Translations under genes and position numbers: made by a program | Shown: piece after piece, positions 31,421 to 39,826 of the stretch | Position numbering within the stretch: the first letter of the stretch is position 1 | Layout: the number at the start of each line of letters is the position of its first letter | Notes under the pieces: model-generated | Told to the model about the DNA's origin: nothing | Databases searched by the model: none | Seen by the model: the letters and a program-made list of their open reading frames with translations, nothing else | Origin: Chthonomonadaceae bacterium | GTDB taxonomy: Bacteria; Armatimonadota; Chthonomonadetes; Chthonomonadales; Chthonomonadaceae | Reading direction: 5' to 3' | Assembly: GCA_027450145.1 (NCBI GenBank) | Contig: DAIDKH010000041.1 | Location: 1 to 39,826, forward strand | DNA length: 39,826 bases

Positions 31421-34400
31421 TTAGCCTCGTGCGGCGTGCAGCCCCGTGATGTGCAGCGACACAATCTTGTCGTGTCCCACCTGTAGCCTTATCACCTTGC
31501 CTGAAATCGGATGGGTTCCCGGCATGGGCCTTTCGAGGATGTCAACTGGCTGCACTTTTACCTCGTTAGGAAAGTGCAGTGTCACAGTAGTGTTTCGACC
31601 GCGGGTTTCGAATACTCTAAGAACCAGTCCCCTGCCCGTCTCGTCATGTTTGAGGGCTCCGGCTGCTACATCATTGTAAGTTGACTGAAGCTGAACAGCG
31701 GCAGGTGTCGTGCCTCCGCTGTGTGTGCCTGTTACGACTGCAGACAACGGGATATTAATCGACTTACCCTGTTCTTCGAGATTCGCATTCTGCCAGTTTC
31801 CGGTATTCGTTGTGATACTGTAAGTGAACACTTCTTTACCGAAATCTGGTGTGGGATCTGGACTGCTGGTAGAACGCAGTAGACTTAGACGGAACCTGGA
31901 ACCATTGGCATCGTTACCGTTCTTGCTGTTGTTTAGAACCGTAACCCCATATATAGGGCGCCCTGGTGTAACATTGGCAAGCGCGGCACCGAAAATATGC
32001 ATTTGTGGGTTTACCGGCAGAATAACAGAGACTACACGTCCTTTAGTGGGTAGTTGTACGCGAGTGCCATAGATCTGGGTAGGCTGGGAGTGAGATCCGT
32101 CCGCTTCCAGGTGGTAGGGGAAGTGCAGCCAGGTTTCATCGGAAGCCGATCCTCCCGTAACCCAATCTGCCAGAAGGAGTTGCTTCACGATGTGTTGCCC
32201 AGTGGACATAACAAAGGTGACGCTGCCAGACTGTGTGCCCATTGCCCCGGCGCCTACCGCATAAAGCCATTCGCCCGGCGAGGAATTACCCAGTGGTATT
32301 GCCTGGCCGTTGCAGGCAATATTGTCATTGCCAGGTAACGAACCATGCAGCCACACGGGCAAGCGCTCTGCGCCAAGCTGATGGACACCCTGAGTCGGGA
32401 AGAGAGCGCGTACATAGGTACGACCCTGTCCGTCAAAATCCTTGGAACTGTCCGAATTAAAGAACGAACGGATCTGTAAGAGGTGAGCATTCCTGACAAC
32501 TGCATTGGTGTAGTCGGTCATGTTCATCCAGGATTGCCCCGGATTCTCCTGGCCGTTATCTGGTCGATTTATGCTGCCATATGGAATAGACACATGAAGC
32601 GCCGGGTTTGCCATGTTATACGTGAAGTCGACCTTCAGCATTTGCGCGTGCTCATGCCAGTCTACCACGCATGGAATGTCTAGTCGGTCGACATTTTGAT
32701 AGAGCGTAATATACTGGCGGTACACTGACGCACCAAGAGAATGTACTACCTCTACCTCAGCAAACACTGGCCCACTGGAGATCAGCCGTACTTTGGCTCC
32801 CTGATGAATGAGGAGTGTGTTTTTACCAGTGTAATTGATATCCCAGGCATTGCCCTGATCACCAAGCAGCTCGAATACATTTTGTGGCTTACCTGGTTGC
32901 AGTACCTGTCTGCCTGTCCGCATATCGGTCAGCGAATCCAGTAAGCCGCTGCTGCGATTTACAACAGCCTTTAGATATCCATTGCGCAAAACGATTGTTC
33001 CGCCTAGTGTTTTGGTAACAAGAGTTGGGTGAACCGTTGCGGAAAGCGGTGACAACCAATAAACCTTCTTCCCAAATCCTGGGACATTTGATGCGACAAA
33101 AACGAGTGTGTGTGCGTCCTTTTCCTGCACAGGATAGCGTGACCCAGAGGCATCGCGAACAGAGTGATATTTTTGTGCGGAAGGCACCGTTACAGTCGCG
33201 ACATCGGTTCGGGTGGTAGAAAGTGCATTCCATACCACGACGGGCTGTTCACCCCTGCGCGTACCGAGTGTAGAGGTATGATCGGTTAACACTGTAAGTG
33301 CAGTGTGTTGCTGCCGCCGTGCCCAAACGTCAGCCGGCCGTAAGCGATTGCGCATCCAAATGTAGGTTGAATGGATTGCGCTTCCGCACATTATGTCGTG
33401 AAATTGCGCAAAGGCAGTCGGCTTCCATGCTGTGCGGAATGCTTTAGTTGGATATTTCATGCCGACCGTAGATGCCAGCGACGAGTAAACCTCCGATGAA
33501 TAGAGTTGATTCTCATTACGGCGTACCGCGGTTTTGAGATCAGCATGTGTGGTGTAACAACCTGTGAACGTGTATTGCAGATCGGTATCCACAACGGGCA
33601 GCGTTCGCACCGCGGGCTCGTGCCGAAGCAGGTTGAAGAAAGTTTTTGCTGTGCAGAACCTGATTTTTGGCAGTAGAGGATCTGCCTGGTAGGCTTTACC
33701 GGTAAGAATCTGCTGTCTGGTCGGTCCGCCGCCGTGATCGCCTACACCAAAGACTACCAAAGCGCGTTTAACATCGTACTTTTTTTGGTTATGCCACGGG
33801 CGCACGAGTTGATCAATCTGAATGGGCTCGTCGTAGCTGTCAGTGTTTGCCTTTAACACCTTAGACCCATCGGGTGATTCCCACCATGCTAATCGCACAC
33901 CATCTCCACATCGCATGTGGTAGAAACTGTTGATGCCTGCAAGTCGCATGAGCTGCGGAAGTTGCCAGGAATGGCCAAAGGAGTCTGGAAGCCAGCCAGT
34001 TACTGCATACGTGCCGAAGTTCTTTTTGAAATAGCGTTGACCAAGCAGGAAGGAGCGAGCCAGCCCCTCACCTGTGGGGAGGTTGGTGTCAGATTCATTC
34101 CATAAGCCACCGACAACCTCCCATTGTCCCCTCTTCTGAGCAGCCTCCATTGCAGCCACCTCTGCCGGGTACCGCTTCTGAATGGCGGCATAGGCACCGG
34201 GTTGGCTCTGCACAAAGCAGAAATCTGGAAACAGCTTCATGAGGTGTAGAACGCTTCTCCACGTGCGCTTACAAGTATCAATCGTGTCGGACCATGGCCA
34301 CAACCAGTTCATGTCAATGTGAGCGTGGCCCACATAATCTACTTCGTAGCCTTTGGCAAAGCCCTTTAAGGCCAGTAATGGCTGGCGTGCGTAGGCAAGG

Positions 34401-35065
34401 CGTTGTTCAAACTGCGCGCTTGTAATGTTATGCAGAGTTGGTAGGTTTAGCCTTGTGGCACACTGCTGTAACGCGGCGGAGATAAGCATGGCCTTTTGTA
34501 CTGGTTCATTCGGCTCCAGCTCTTCGAAAAAGGCCGTTTCCTGCTGTAACTGATCCAATTGTGGCAGGCTTAGCCCCAGGTAAGCAAAGTGCAACTGCCC
34601 GGGACCGGTAATGTTGATTCCACGAATGGCTATGACGTATTTACGACCGGGTACGGCTTCACGAGTAAGGATCATGGTTCCGTCGTTCCACTTAAATGTC
34701 TGCTGCTGCATGCCATTCACGTAGATTTCACCGGCGTCATCTACCCCTGCGTCCAGGCGAAGAGGCTGCCCCGCCGTGGGAATACCGGCAATTTCGGCAG
34801 GGAGCACAATGGTTTTACGAAACCACACTTTGGTGTGATCGCCTTGCCATTGATATCCTGTTTGGACTTTTGGCCAACTGGAATCGTTGTAGGAAGGCTG
34901 CTCGCCACCGGAGATGTCTGGCTGATGAAACCTCCAGGTGTTCAGAGGCATTAGCAGCCTGGTTTGCAGCTGCGAAAGCTGCTTCGATAGTGGCAGCGGC
35001 TGCTGAGCCTGACAGACAGATCCTGCAAGGATCAGCAGTGCGGCCGCAGGTAATAGTCGTCGCAT
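31421..35065 (-). CDS. Secreted GH38 family alpha-mannosidase-like glycosidase
   Basis: A 1214-residue exported enzyme. After a signal peptide (1-20, VCQA-QQ) come an N-terminal jelly-roll sugar-binding domain (about 40-165, WFRKTIVLP, AGEIYVNG) and a GH38 catalytic domain: GHAHIDMNWLWPW with zinc ligands His249 and Asp251, GGLWNESDTNLP, GWLPDSFGHSWQ with nucleophile Asp361, FGVGDHGGGPT and FHDIMCGSAIH; a long C-terminal beta region completes it. GH38 enzymes cleave alpha-mannosides. Most bacterial members are cytoplasmic, so secretion suggests attack on external mannose-containing glycans. The precise linkage is not predictable. Confidence 0.92.
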   Translation of the reverse strand: MRRLLPAAALLILAGSVCQAQQPLPLSKQLSQLQTRLLMPLNTWRFHQPDISGGEQPSYNDSSWPKVQTGYQWQGDHTKVWFRKTIVLPAEIAGIPTAGQPLRLDAGVDDAGEIYVNGMQQQTFKWNDGTMILTREAVPGRKYVIAIRGINITGPGQLHFAYLGLSLPQLDQLQQETAFFEELEPNEPVQKAMLISAALQQCATRLNLPTLHNITSAQFEQRLAYARQPLLALKGFAKGYEVDYVGHAHIDMNWLWPWSDTIDTCKRTWRSVLHLMKLFPDFCFVQSQPGAYAAIQKRYPAEVAAMEAAQKRGQWEVVGGLWNESDTNLPTGEGLARSFLLGQRYFKKNFGTYAVTGWLPDSFGHSWQLPQLMRLAGINSFYHMRCGDGVRLAWWESPDGSKVLKANTDSYDEPIQIDQLVRPWHNQKKYDVKRALVVFGVGDHGGGPTRQQILTGKAYQADPLLPKIRFCTAKTFFNLLRHEPAVRTLPVVDTDLQYTFTGCYTTHADLKTAVRRNENQLYSSEVYSSLASTVGMKYPTKAFRTAWKPTAFAQFHDIMCGSAIHSTYIWMRNRLRPADVWARRQQHTALTVLTDHTSTLGTRRGEQPVVVWNALSTTRTDVATVTVPSAQKYHSVRDASGSRYPVQEKDAHTLVFVASNVPGFGKKVYWLSPLSATVHPTLVTKTLGGTIVLRNGYLKAVVNRSSGLLDSLTDMRTGRQVLQPGKPQNVFELLGDQGNAWDINYTGKNTLLIHQGAKVRLISSGPVFAEVEVVHSLGASVYRQYITLYQNVDRLDIPCVVDWHEHAQMLKVDFTYNMANPALHVSIPYGSINRPDNGQENPGQSWMNMTDYTNAVVRNAHLLQIRSFFNSDSSKDFDGQGRTYVRALFPTQGVHQLGAERLPVWLHGSLPGNDNIACNGQAIPLGNSSPGEWLYAVGAGAMGTQSGSVTFVMSTGQHIVKQLLLADWVTGGSASDETWLHFPYHLEADGSHSQPTQIYGTRVQLPTKGRVVSVILPVNPQMHIFGAALANVTPGRPIYGVTVLNNSKNGNDANGSRFRLSLLRSTSSPDPTPDFGKEVFTYSITTNTGNWQNANLEEQGKSINIPLSAVVTGTHSGGTTPAAVQLQSTYNDVAAGALKHDETGRGLVLRVFETRGRNTTVTLHFPNEVKVQPVDILERPMPGTHPISGKVIRLQVGHDKIVSLHITGLHAARG

Positions 35066-35136
35066 GACGTTAAAACATCCTTATGATTGAGGTTTTAGCC
35101 CGCTTCCTATGGGTTCTTGGTTACGGGCAAGAGTGG

Positions 35137-35691
35137 TTATTTGAACAGAGGTAGCAGTGCGCGAAATTCCAATGTACCCGCCTTCTCTAACAGCTCGTAC
35201 ACGACGCTTTCCACGCAAGTTAGTACAACTCCGGCATTCTCTAAACGACGTAGCGCAGTCTTATGTCGCGCAGGGGTTCGGGCTGTAACCGCATCGCAGA
35301 CAACGAACGGTTGAAATCCGCAGTCAAGAAGATCAAGGGCGGTTTGGCAGACACATATGTGTGACTCCACTCCGCACAGGACGATCTGACTTCGATTAAG
35401 TTTCTGAATAGCCAATCGGGCGTTTACGTCTGCCATGACGCTAAAATGAAGCTTATCGAGAATTGCAGAATTGTTGGGCAATGCCTCTGCCACGCCTGCA
35501 ACGAGGCCACCGAGCCGCTCAGCATTCTGAGTTGTTGCGGTGACAGGCAAATTCAATACCGAAGCAGCTTTTAAAAGCCGAACACATTCGGTTTCAACCA
35601 GGCTCGCATCGTGCTGTATTGCCAGCAGTTTGGCCTGCATGTCAATGACCAGCAGCTGAGCAGTTCGAATGTTGAGTGTACTGCGCGGCAT
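35137..35691 (-). CDS. Isochorismatase-like cysteine hydrolase
   Basis: A 184-residue alpha/beta hydrolase of the isochorismatase-like family, closest in form to YcaC-type members. The catalytic triad is Asp17 (VIDMQ), Lys80 (LDKLHFSV) and Cys113 in GVESHICVCQTA, the family's cis-peptide loop. Members act on amides, nicotinamide or isochorismate; the substrate here is unknown. AAGGGAG about 11 bases upstream supports the ATG. It precedes the mannosidase gene on the same strand by 71 bases. Confidence 0.92.
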   Translation of the reverse strand: MPRSTLNIRTAQLLVIDMQAKLLAIQHDASLVETECVRLLKAASVLNLPVTATTQNAERLGGLVAGVAEALPNNSAILDKLHFSVMADVNARLAIQKLNRSQIVLCGVESHICVCQTALDLLDCGFQPFVVCDAVTARTPARHKTALRRLENAGVVLTCVESVVYELLEKAGTLEFRALLPLFK

Positions 35692-35968
35692 TGTACACCA
35701 AGCTCCCTTGTAGTCGAATATAGTATAAGTTAAACTATAACCTGCACAATTCCTCCTGAGGTTGTAAATAGTGGATCATGGTAAATTTCAATAAACTTTG
35801 GTACCACAAGAGAGGTGTGCTTCACATTTTCATTGCGTTTGGTACATGACCTCACGGGGTACTCGGACAGTTCATCTGTAAGAGATAATTGTAACTGGAG
35901 ACAGGAGGGTATTTAATATGTGACGCCGTAATACTTTGGCCGAAACGAGCGCGGTTGCACCATTGAAC
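35692..35968. other. Intergenic region upstream of the isochorismatase-like gene
   Basis: No gene seen. On the minus strand TATACT with a weak -35 (TTGTGC, 16 bases away) may be the hydrolase promoter. On the plus strand GGAGGG is followed by ATG-TGA (35918-35923), a start-stop pair without a product. Confidence 0.4.
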
Positions 35969-36748
35969 CTACCGAGAGTATCCTCGCGCCACATCCTTTA
36001 GCGCCTGTGCAAACCGTAGGATTGCAGGATACCGGTGGATGTCCATCATATCGGGTGATGTACCAGCGTTACCCCAATCCTCTGTAAACGCGGCTGTGTA
36101 CCCACCTCGGTACACGTCAGTGGCTACCCGCAAGTCATGTACATCACACGGGTAAACAAATGCGACTACGGGAGTGTTGAGGTGAACCTCTATGGAGCGC
36201 CGGGAGACAGCAAGCTCCTTCATAATCTGAGCGTTGGTCAGCAGGCGGATGTTCTCAGGGTGACTTGCCGTTAGGCTCTCCACCGTGGCGAGACCGCTCT
36301 TCTGCATTGCCTTCAACATTGCCCACGTGTTGTGCCGCTTGTCCGTGGTTACCCCAACGTATGCTGTGTGCACAAACATCGTGAATGGCAGATGATACTT
36401 CCTGAGGATTGGAAATGCATTCCGGTAGATGCCTTGATTGTTATCGTCAAAAGCCAACATCAATGGGCGAGAGGGCACCGGTGCGCCATGAATAAGGTGG
36501 TTAAGCAGCTGCTGCAGGGTTATTACATGGAAATGCCCTGCCCTAATCTCAGCAATTTGCTTGTCGAACACCGATGTGTAGGTGTCAAACCATACAGTTT
36601 TTTTACTAACTACATCATGCCACACCAACACGGCTAGGTACGGTTTGGCGGCTGCGGCGCAGGGTTTAGGCAGCGCCTGTGCGCCACACAGGAGCGGAAG
36701 CAAGCTACCAGCAAGCCCGAGAATTGCCGTAAGTTTACCTGTGCCCAT
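35969..36748 (-). CDS. Exported NodB-like protein with a lost zinc ligand
   Basis: About 259 residues with a signal peptide and a polysaccharide-deacetylase (CE4) fold closely related to the NodB part of the fusion gene two positions away. Motif 1 is AFDDNN (Asp101-Asp102) instead of TFDDG; motif 2 reads SLTASHP, so the first His of SHxxxHP is Leu159 while His163 remains; motif 3 is YPCDVHD. The Asp-His-His metal site is therefore incomplete and deacetylase activity is doubtful; it may bind glycan or assist its partner. ATG 36748 shares a base with the phosphatase stop (TGATG), showing coupled translation. Confidence 0.85.
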   Translation of the reverse strand: MGTGKLTAILGLAGSLLPLLCGAQALPKPCAAAAKPYLAVLVWHDVVSKKTVWFDTYTSVFDKQIAEIRAGHFHVITLQQLLNHLIHGAPVPSRPLMLAFDDNNQGIYRNAFPILRKYHLPFTMFVHTAYVGVTTDKRHNTWAMLKAMQKSGLATVESLTASHPENIRLLTNAQIMKELAVSRRSIEVHLNTPVVAFVYPCDVHDLRVATDVYRGGYTAAFTEDWGNAGTSPDMMDIHRYPAILRFAQALKDVARGYSR

Positions 36749-37416
36749 CAAGCGTGCACTCCGGAGGAGACGGGCTTGGGAGCGAATTTTTTGACTGTTC
36801 CACTTAATCGCACCCATACAGGGTTAAAACCATACTTGCGCATCTCCTTGTAAGCGCGGGCATATGTCCATCCTTGGTACTTTTCACGGTAGATTCCCAC
36901 CATGCATCCTGTTCTATCCGCACCGTGCTGGCAGTGAACATAGACTCTGGCTGCGGACTTATCGCGCGCCAATCGCAGCCAGGTTGCGATCTGCTTGGGC
37001 GTGGGCGGATCTCCGCTCATGGGCAAATTCACGTACGTCATCCCCAGAGATTTAACAACCTTGCGTTCGGCACGCACATGCATTGGGGCTATGCGCAGGT
37101 CGATTACGGTCTTGACGCCAGCGCTCTTTAGCTCTTCGAAACCCTTCTTGGTAGGTGCGCCGCCGCGTAATATTGTTTGGGTAACCATGGCAAAGTTGGG
37201 AACATCGGCTCTGGTAATATCGGGTTTTGGCCACTGCACCGGATGAACACTGACAGCCTTTGCCACTGCGGATGCCGAGGCGGGAACTGGTGCTGCTGAC
37301 ACCGCAGGCGCCGATTTGGAGCTATTGCAGCCAACCAACATAGTGATTGCAGCGAAGCTAAGGCTGAACAGGGGCAGCATTAGATTGCGTTGAAACCGAT
37401 GCCGTGGGTGATTCAT
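36748..37416 (-). CDS. Lipoprotein dual-specificity/tyrosine phosphatase
   Basis: A 222-residue protein with a lipoprotein signal (MLVGC, Cys30), a low-complexity Ala/Pro/Ser linker and a cysteine-phosphatase domain. HCQHGADRTG is the CX5R catalytic loop with Cys162 and Arg168; Asp136 in MSGDPP may be the general acid. Because of the lipobox the domain should face the periplasm or outside, unusual for this family, so the substrate could be a phosphorylated glycan, lipid or exported protein. AAGGAAG precedes the ATG. It overlaps the fusion gene by 59 bases at its start and the pseudo-NodB gene by one base at its stop. Confidence 0.88.
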   Translation of the reverse strand: MNHPRHRFQRNLMLPLFSLSFAAITMLVGCNSSKSAPAVSAAPVPASASAVAKAVSVHPVQWPKPDITRADVPNFAMVTQTILRGGAPTKKGFEELKSAGVKTVIDLRIAPMHVRAERKVVKSLGMTYVNLPMSGDPPTPKQIATWLRLARDKSAARVYVHCQHGADRTGCMVGIYREKYQGWTYARAYKEMRKYGFNPVWVRLSGTVKKFAPKPVSSGVHA

Positions 37417-39253
37417 GGGGCTTCCTTATGTGATGGTGGTGACTCTTCCTAATGTACCGCGTATGTGTCCTAAAATAGTTCCGGGCACCACCAGTACTGT
37501 CGGCCGAAAGGGCGTCATTGAGAGTTGCCGCGCCGGGGCCGGCTGCCGGAAGCGCCCAGGAAGGTGGTGGGGGCGCGCTTGCATCCACGTTGCCAATAAG
37601 GAAGAGTGCGTGCGGAACAGGGCGACTGGGTACACCTGGCTGGGAATGACCCGATACAAGTATTCGGTTTTTCCAGATAAGTGAGGTACTAAAACCGGAG
37701 TCAAGTAACCACGCCTCTTGTATATGCATGCGAACCAGCATCGCCGCTAATTGTATGCAGTTTATACTGTCTTGTGTTGCACCCAGCACATATCGGTTCT
37801 GCGCGTCGATACCTATAAACGCCCGGTGCCTGGGATCAATATAATCTGAGGAGGACCACCGCGCCATTTCGGCAGGGGAGAGAGCGGCGCCATAATGGAC
37901 GATCCAGCCGCCTGCAACAAATGCGTCTTCGACATCCGGCATCATCTGTTGCAGCACTCGCAACGATCCTCCCAAATGTGCGGTGTAGGGGAACACGAGG
38001 CATTCGTGTTTACTGAACAGAATAAGAGGTCGTCCTTCTATGCGGCTGTTGTCACCTGGATCTACCTTCTCGTAGACATGGTTGACGGAACTTAGGCATG
38101 GACCGATCATGGCGCCACCGGTACCCGCAATGCGTGCATCTGCAAAAAAGGTACCATTCAATGCAGCCTGTGCTTTGGCCTTCAGCGCCATTTCACCTAC
38201 AGTTTGCCGAGTATCAAGCGCCTCGGTTGTGAGGTCCCCTCCCGCCAGCCACATTACCGGAAATGGACCATTGGTAAAGGTGCCAAATGTAACGGGGGCA
38301 TCGCCGTCAACTGCGATCATTCGAGATGGCGGCGGAGCCATTGGAACAAGACCGTTCCAAGTATTGATTATCTCATTAACGCGCTTCGGTGTAAAACGAG
38401 GCATGAAAAATGCCTGTGCGGGGCTGACTGTCCAGCCCCGATCCATAGTGAATGCTGCCAGGTAGCCTGCCCGTCGCGCGGCGCTACTTACTGCAGCATC
38501 GCACGTGCCACTTGGGTACGCAAGGAAGAGTACTTTATGTCGCAGTTTGGTTTCCAAAGTAGCTCGCGACTGCTGCAACTCCTCATCGAGCCTGTTGGGC
38601 GTCAGTATGGTCATGTCCTCAGGATGCGTAACAGTATGTGACTCTACCGTTATTAAACCTGTGGCTTCTGCCTCGCGAAGCTGTTGCCACGACATATGCT
38701 GCTTTTCAGTGGTAGTACCCACGTACCCTGTCTGCACAAAAAAGACTGCCGGGAAGTGGTACTGTTCTAGAATGGGGAGTGCCTGAGTATATTGACCCAG
38801 TGTGCAGTCATCAAAGGTGAGAAGAATGGGGCGGTCCGGAAGCTTTGAACCAGAGGCAAAATGGTCATAGTACTGCTGAATGGTAATTGGATGCGCATGC
38901 GCGGCGGAAAGAGCCGCCATCTGCTGGGCGAATTCATCCGTAGTCAGGTCGAACCACACCTGCTTCTGCGGTACCACATCGTGGTACATGATCACGGGCA
39001 CAGCCATCGTTCCGTGCACCAGCAAGTTAGGCGCACCTTCGGTGACATCCACTATAGTGGTCGGGTCGGCAGGGGACGACGAACCTGTGAGGCTGTTTCG
39101 CAATTTGGAGGCACTCCAGCCCTTTATGCCTAAGCCAGTTCCTAGTAACCCAAAGCCAATAACTGCAATGACAATAAGTAGGATGGTGAGACCAACGTTA
39201 TCACGTCGTTGTTTTCGTTTCATGCCCCTAATCACGCGGCGTTCGTCAGTCAA
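37358..39253 (-). CDS. Polysaccharide deacetylase fused to a phosphodiester glycosidase (NAGPA) domain
   Basis: A 631-residue membrane-anchored protein: basic tail, one membrane segment (about residues 21-44), a NodB/CE4 domain (about 80-310) with intact LTFDD (Asp148-149), SHTVTHP (His206, His210) and LAYPSGTCD, then a NAGPA-like domain (about 325-560) with NGTFFADARIAG, AFIGIDAQNRYV and LLDSGFSTSLIW, and a His/Arg-rich tail. CE4 enzymes remove N- or O-acetyl groups from glycans; NAGPA domains cleave sugar phosphodiesters. The fusion suggests remodelling of an acetylated, phosphodiester-containing surface polymer. The start is TTG with GGAG 8 bases upstream; ATG ten codons later is an alternative. 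Confidence 0.88.
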   Translation of the reverse strand: MTDERRVIRGMKRKQRRDNVGLTILLIVIAVIGFGLLGTGLGIKGWSASKLRNSLTGSSSPADPTTIVDVTEGAPNLLVHGTMAVPVIMYHDVVPQKQVWFDLTTDEFAQQMAALSAAHAHPITIQQYYDHFASGSKLPDRPILLTFDDCTLGQYTQALPILEQYHFPAVFFVQTGYVGTTTEKQHMSWQQLREAEATGLITVESHTVTHPEDMTILTPNRLDEELQQSRATLETKLRHKVLFLAYPSGTCDAAVSSAARRAGYLAAFTMDRGWTVSPAQAFFMPRFTPKRVNEIINTWNGLVPMAPPPSRMIAVDGDAPVTFGTFTNGPFPVMWLAGGDLTTEALDTRQTVGEMALKAKAQAALNGTFFADARIAGTGGAMIGPCLSSVNHVYEKVDPGDNSRIEGRPLILFSKHECLVFPYTAHLGGSLRVLQQMMPDVEDAFVAGGWIVHYGAALSPAEMARWSSSDYIDPRHRAFIGIDAQNRYVLGATQDSINCIQLAAMLVRMHIQEAWLLDSGFSTSLIWKNRILVSGHSQPGVPSRPVPHALFLIGNVDASAPPPPSWALPAAGPGAATLNDALSADSTGGARNYFRTHTRYIRKSHHHHIRKPHESPTASVSTQSNAAPVQP

Positions 39254-39698
39254 CCCATACGCTCCGTCTCCACTAGAATTTAAGATATTCTACCTTAATG
39301 CACGATAATCTTACCGGCGGCCGCCGCAGTGACACCTCAACGCAAGCCACCTCTCGCTCGCACCTGTTTTTGTCGTGGGCCCCTCAAACCGTGATAGCGA
39401 CGGTGCTTTACACCCATCTAGTGGACTGCAGGGCATTCCAAAACGCCAGTGCGGCCGTTAAATAGACCGCCTTCGTGCGTACTTGATAGTAAATTTATCG
39501 CATAGCTGATAAAGCTTAATTCGCGCCTAAACAGGGGGTTGACGGGCAGAACGTCACTTCGAGGCAACGTGCCGAATAGGCAGATCCGCCTGGTGTGCTT
39601 GCCAGAAGCAAACAGTGCGCTACCCTGTGTCAACTGAGAGAAATTTAATAAAGCGCATCAAAAATTGGTAGAAGCGTGTAGACCGGCCAGGTTAATTC
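39254..39698. other. Gene-free stretch upstream of the fusion gene
   Basis: No convincing gene on either strand. TAGAAT on the minus strand about 35 bases before the fusion gene could be a -10 box, without a good -35. Confidence 0.4.
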
Positions 39699-39707
39699 TG
39701 TTATAAT
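39699..39707 (+). promoter_or_regulatory. Extended -10 promoter element at the right edge
   Basis: TGTTATAAT is a perfect extended -10 (TGnTATAAT). Transcription would run rightwards from about 39714 out of the window; GTGCT-CCAT-AGCAC (39718-39731) lies at the start of that transcript. The gene served is not in the window. Confidence 0.5.
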
Positions 39708-39826
39708 AGATTCGCAAGTGCTCCATAGCACGGGTAAAGGTTTGTTGAACTAGCGGTTTAGTTTAGATTTGCCGGTCTTTTGTTTGCAGGCGCATATGTC
39801 TGCTTTGTACCTGTCCCCATTCATAT

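Noticed and set aside
35903-35923. Ribosome site followed by ATG-TGA, a minimal start-stop ORF
   Set aside because: No gene follows for it to regulate on the plus strand; probably chance.
39418-39633. 71-codon frame on the minus strand near the right edge
   Set aside because: No ribosome site, no recognisable motif and no neighbour in close spacing.

Overview
The window looks like the chromosome of a diderm, heterotrophic bacterium with roughly 50% G+C. Several signs fit Armatimonadota or a relative: PEP-CTERM-like sorted proteins and an outer-membrane-type barrel (both diderm traits) beside a HemQ coproheme decarboxylase (typical of Terrabacteria), a secreted GH38 mannosidase, a Gly/Met/Pro-repeat secreted protein and zinc-ribbon membrane proteins. 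This assignment is inference; there is no rRNA or tRNA gene to anchor it.

Layout. 1-1990: a nitric-oxide-stress locus, with the end of an Rrf2 regulator converging on an operon for RIC (di-iron Fe-S repair) and a YwiC-like membrane protein, behind a near-consensus promoter with a dyad over its start site. 2100-8510: thrS with a structured, attenuator-like leader, then a tight run of a CDF metal transporter, a GT2 glycosyltransferase and MurQ, followed by a membrane-anchored PpiC-type foldase. 8540-12330: the most striking region, four tandem 195-residue PEP-CTERM-like paralogues, each preceded by its own sigma-54 (-24/-12) promoter at almost the same distance. 12560-20080: a Gfo/Idh/MocA oxidoreductase, a UbiA-like membrane protein, an M29 aminopeptidase, a probably PPi-dependent phosphofructokinase, a secreted barrel-like protein, a threonine aldolase and two single-pass membrane proteins.

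20540-24590: a copper-handling cluster (Cys-rich secreted protein, two-domain multicopper oxidase, outer-membrane barrel, double YtkA-like protein). 24590-27760: a 390-base stretch without a gene, a strong promoter, a possible coupled small ORF and an HNH endonuclease, then the repeat protein on the other strand. 28450-31330: aldo/keto reductase, HemQ and QueG. 31420-39253 (all minus strand): secreted GH38 mannosidase, an isochorismatase-like hydrolase, and a three-gene overlapping unit of a NodB-NAGPA fusion, an extracytoplasmic lipoprotein phosphatase and a NodB paralogue that has lost a zinc ligand.

A recurring theme is the cell surface and exopolysaccharide: sorted surface proteins under sigma-54, GT2, MurQ, foldase, deacetylase/phosphodiester glycosidase and mannosidase. 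The best candidates for undescribed biology are the sigma-54/PEA-CTERM array, the NodB-NAGPA/phosphatase/pseudo-NodB unit and the thrS leader. No CRISPR array, insertion sequence, tRNA or rRNA was seen.
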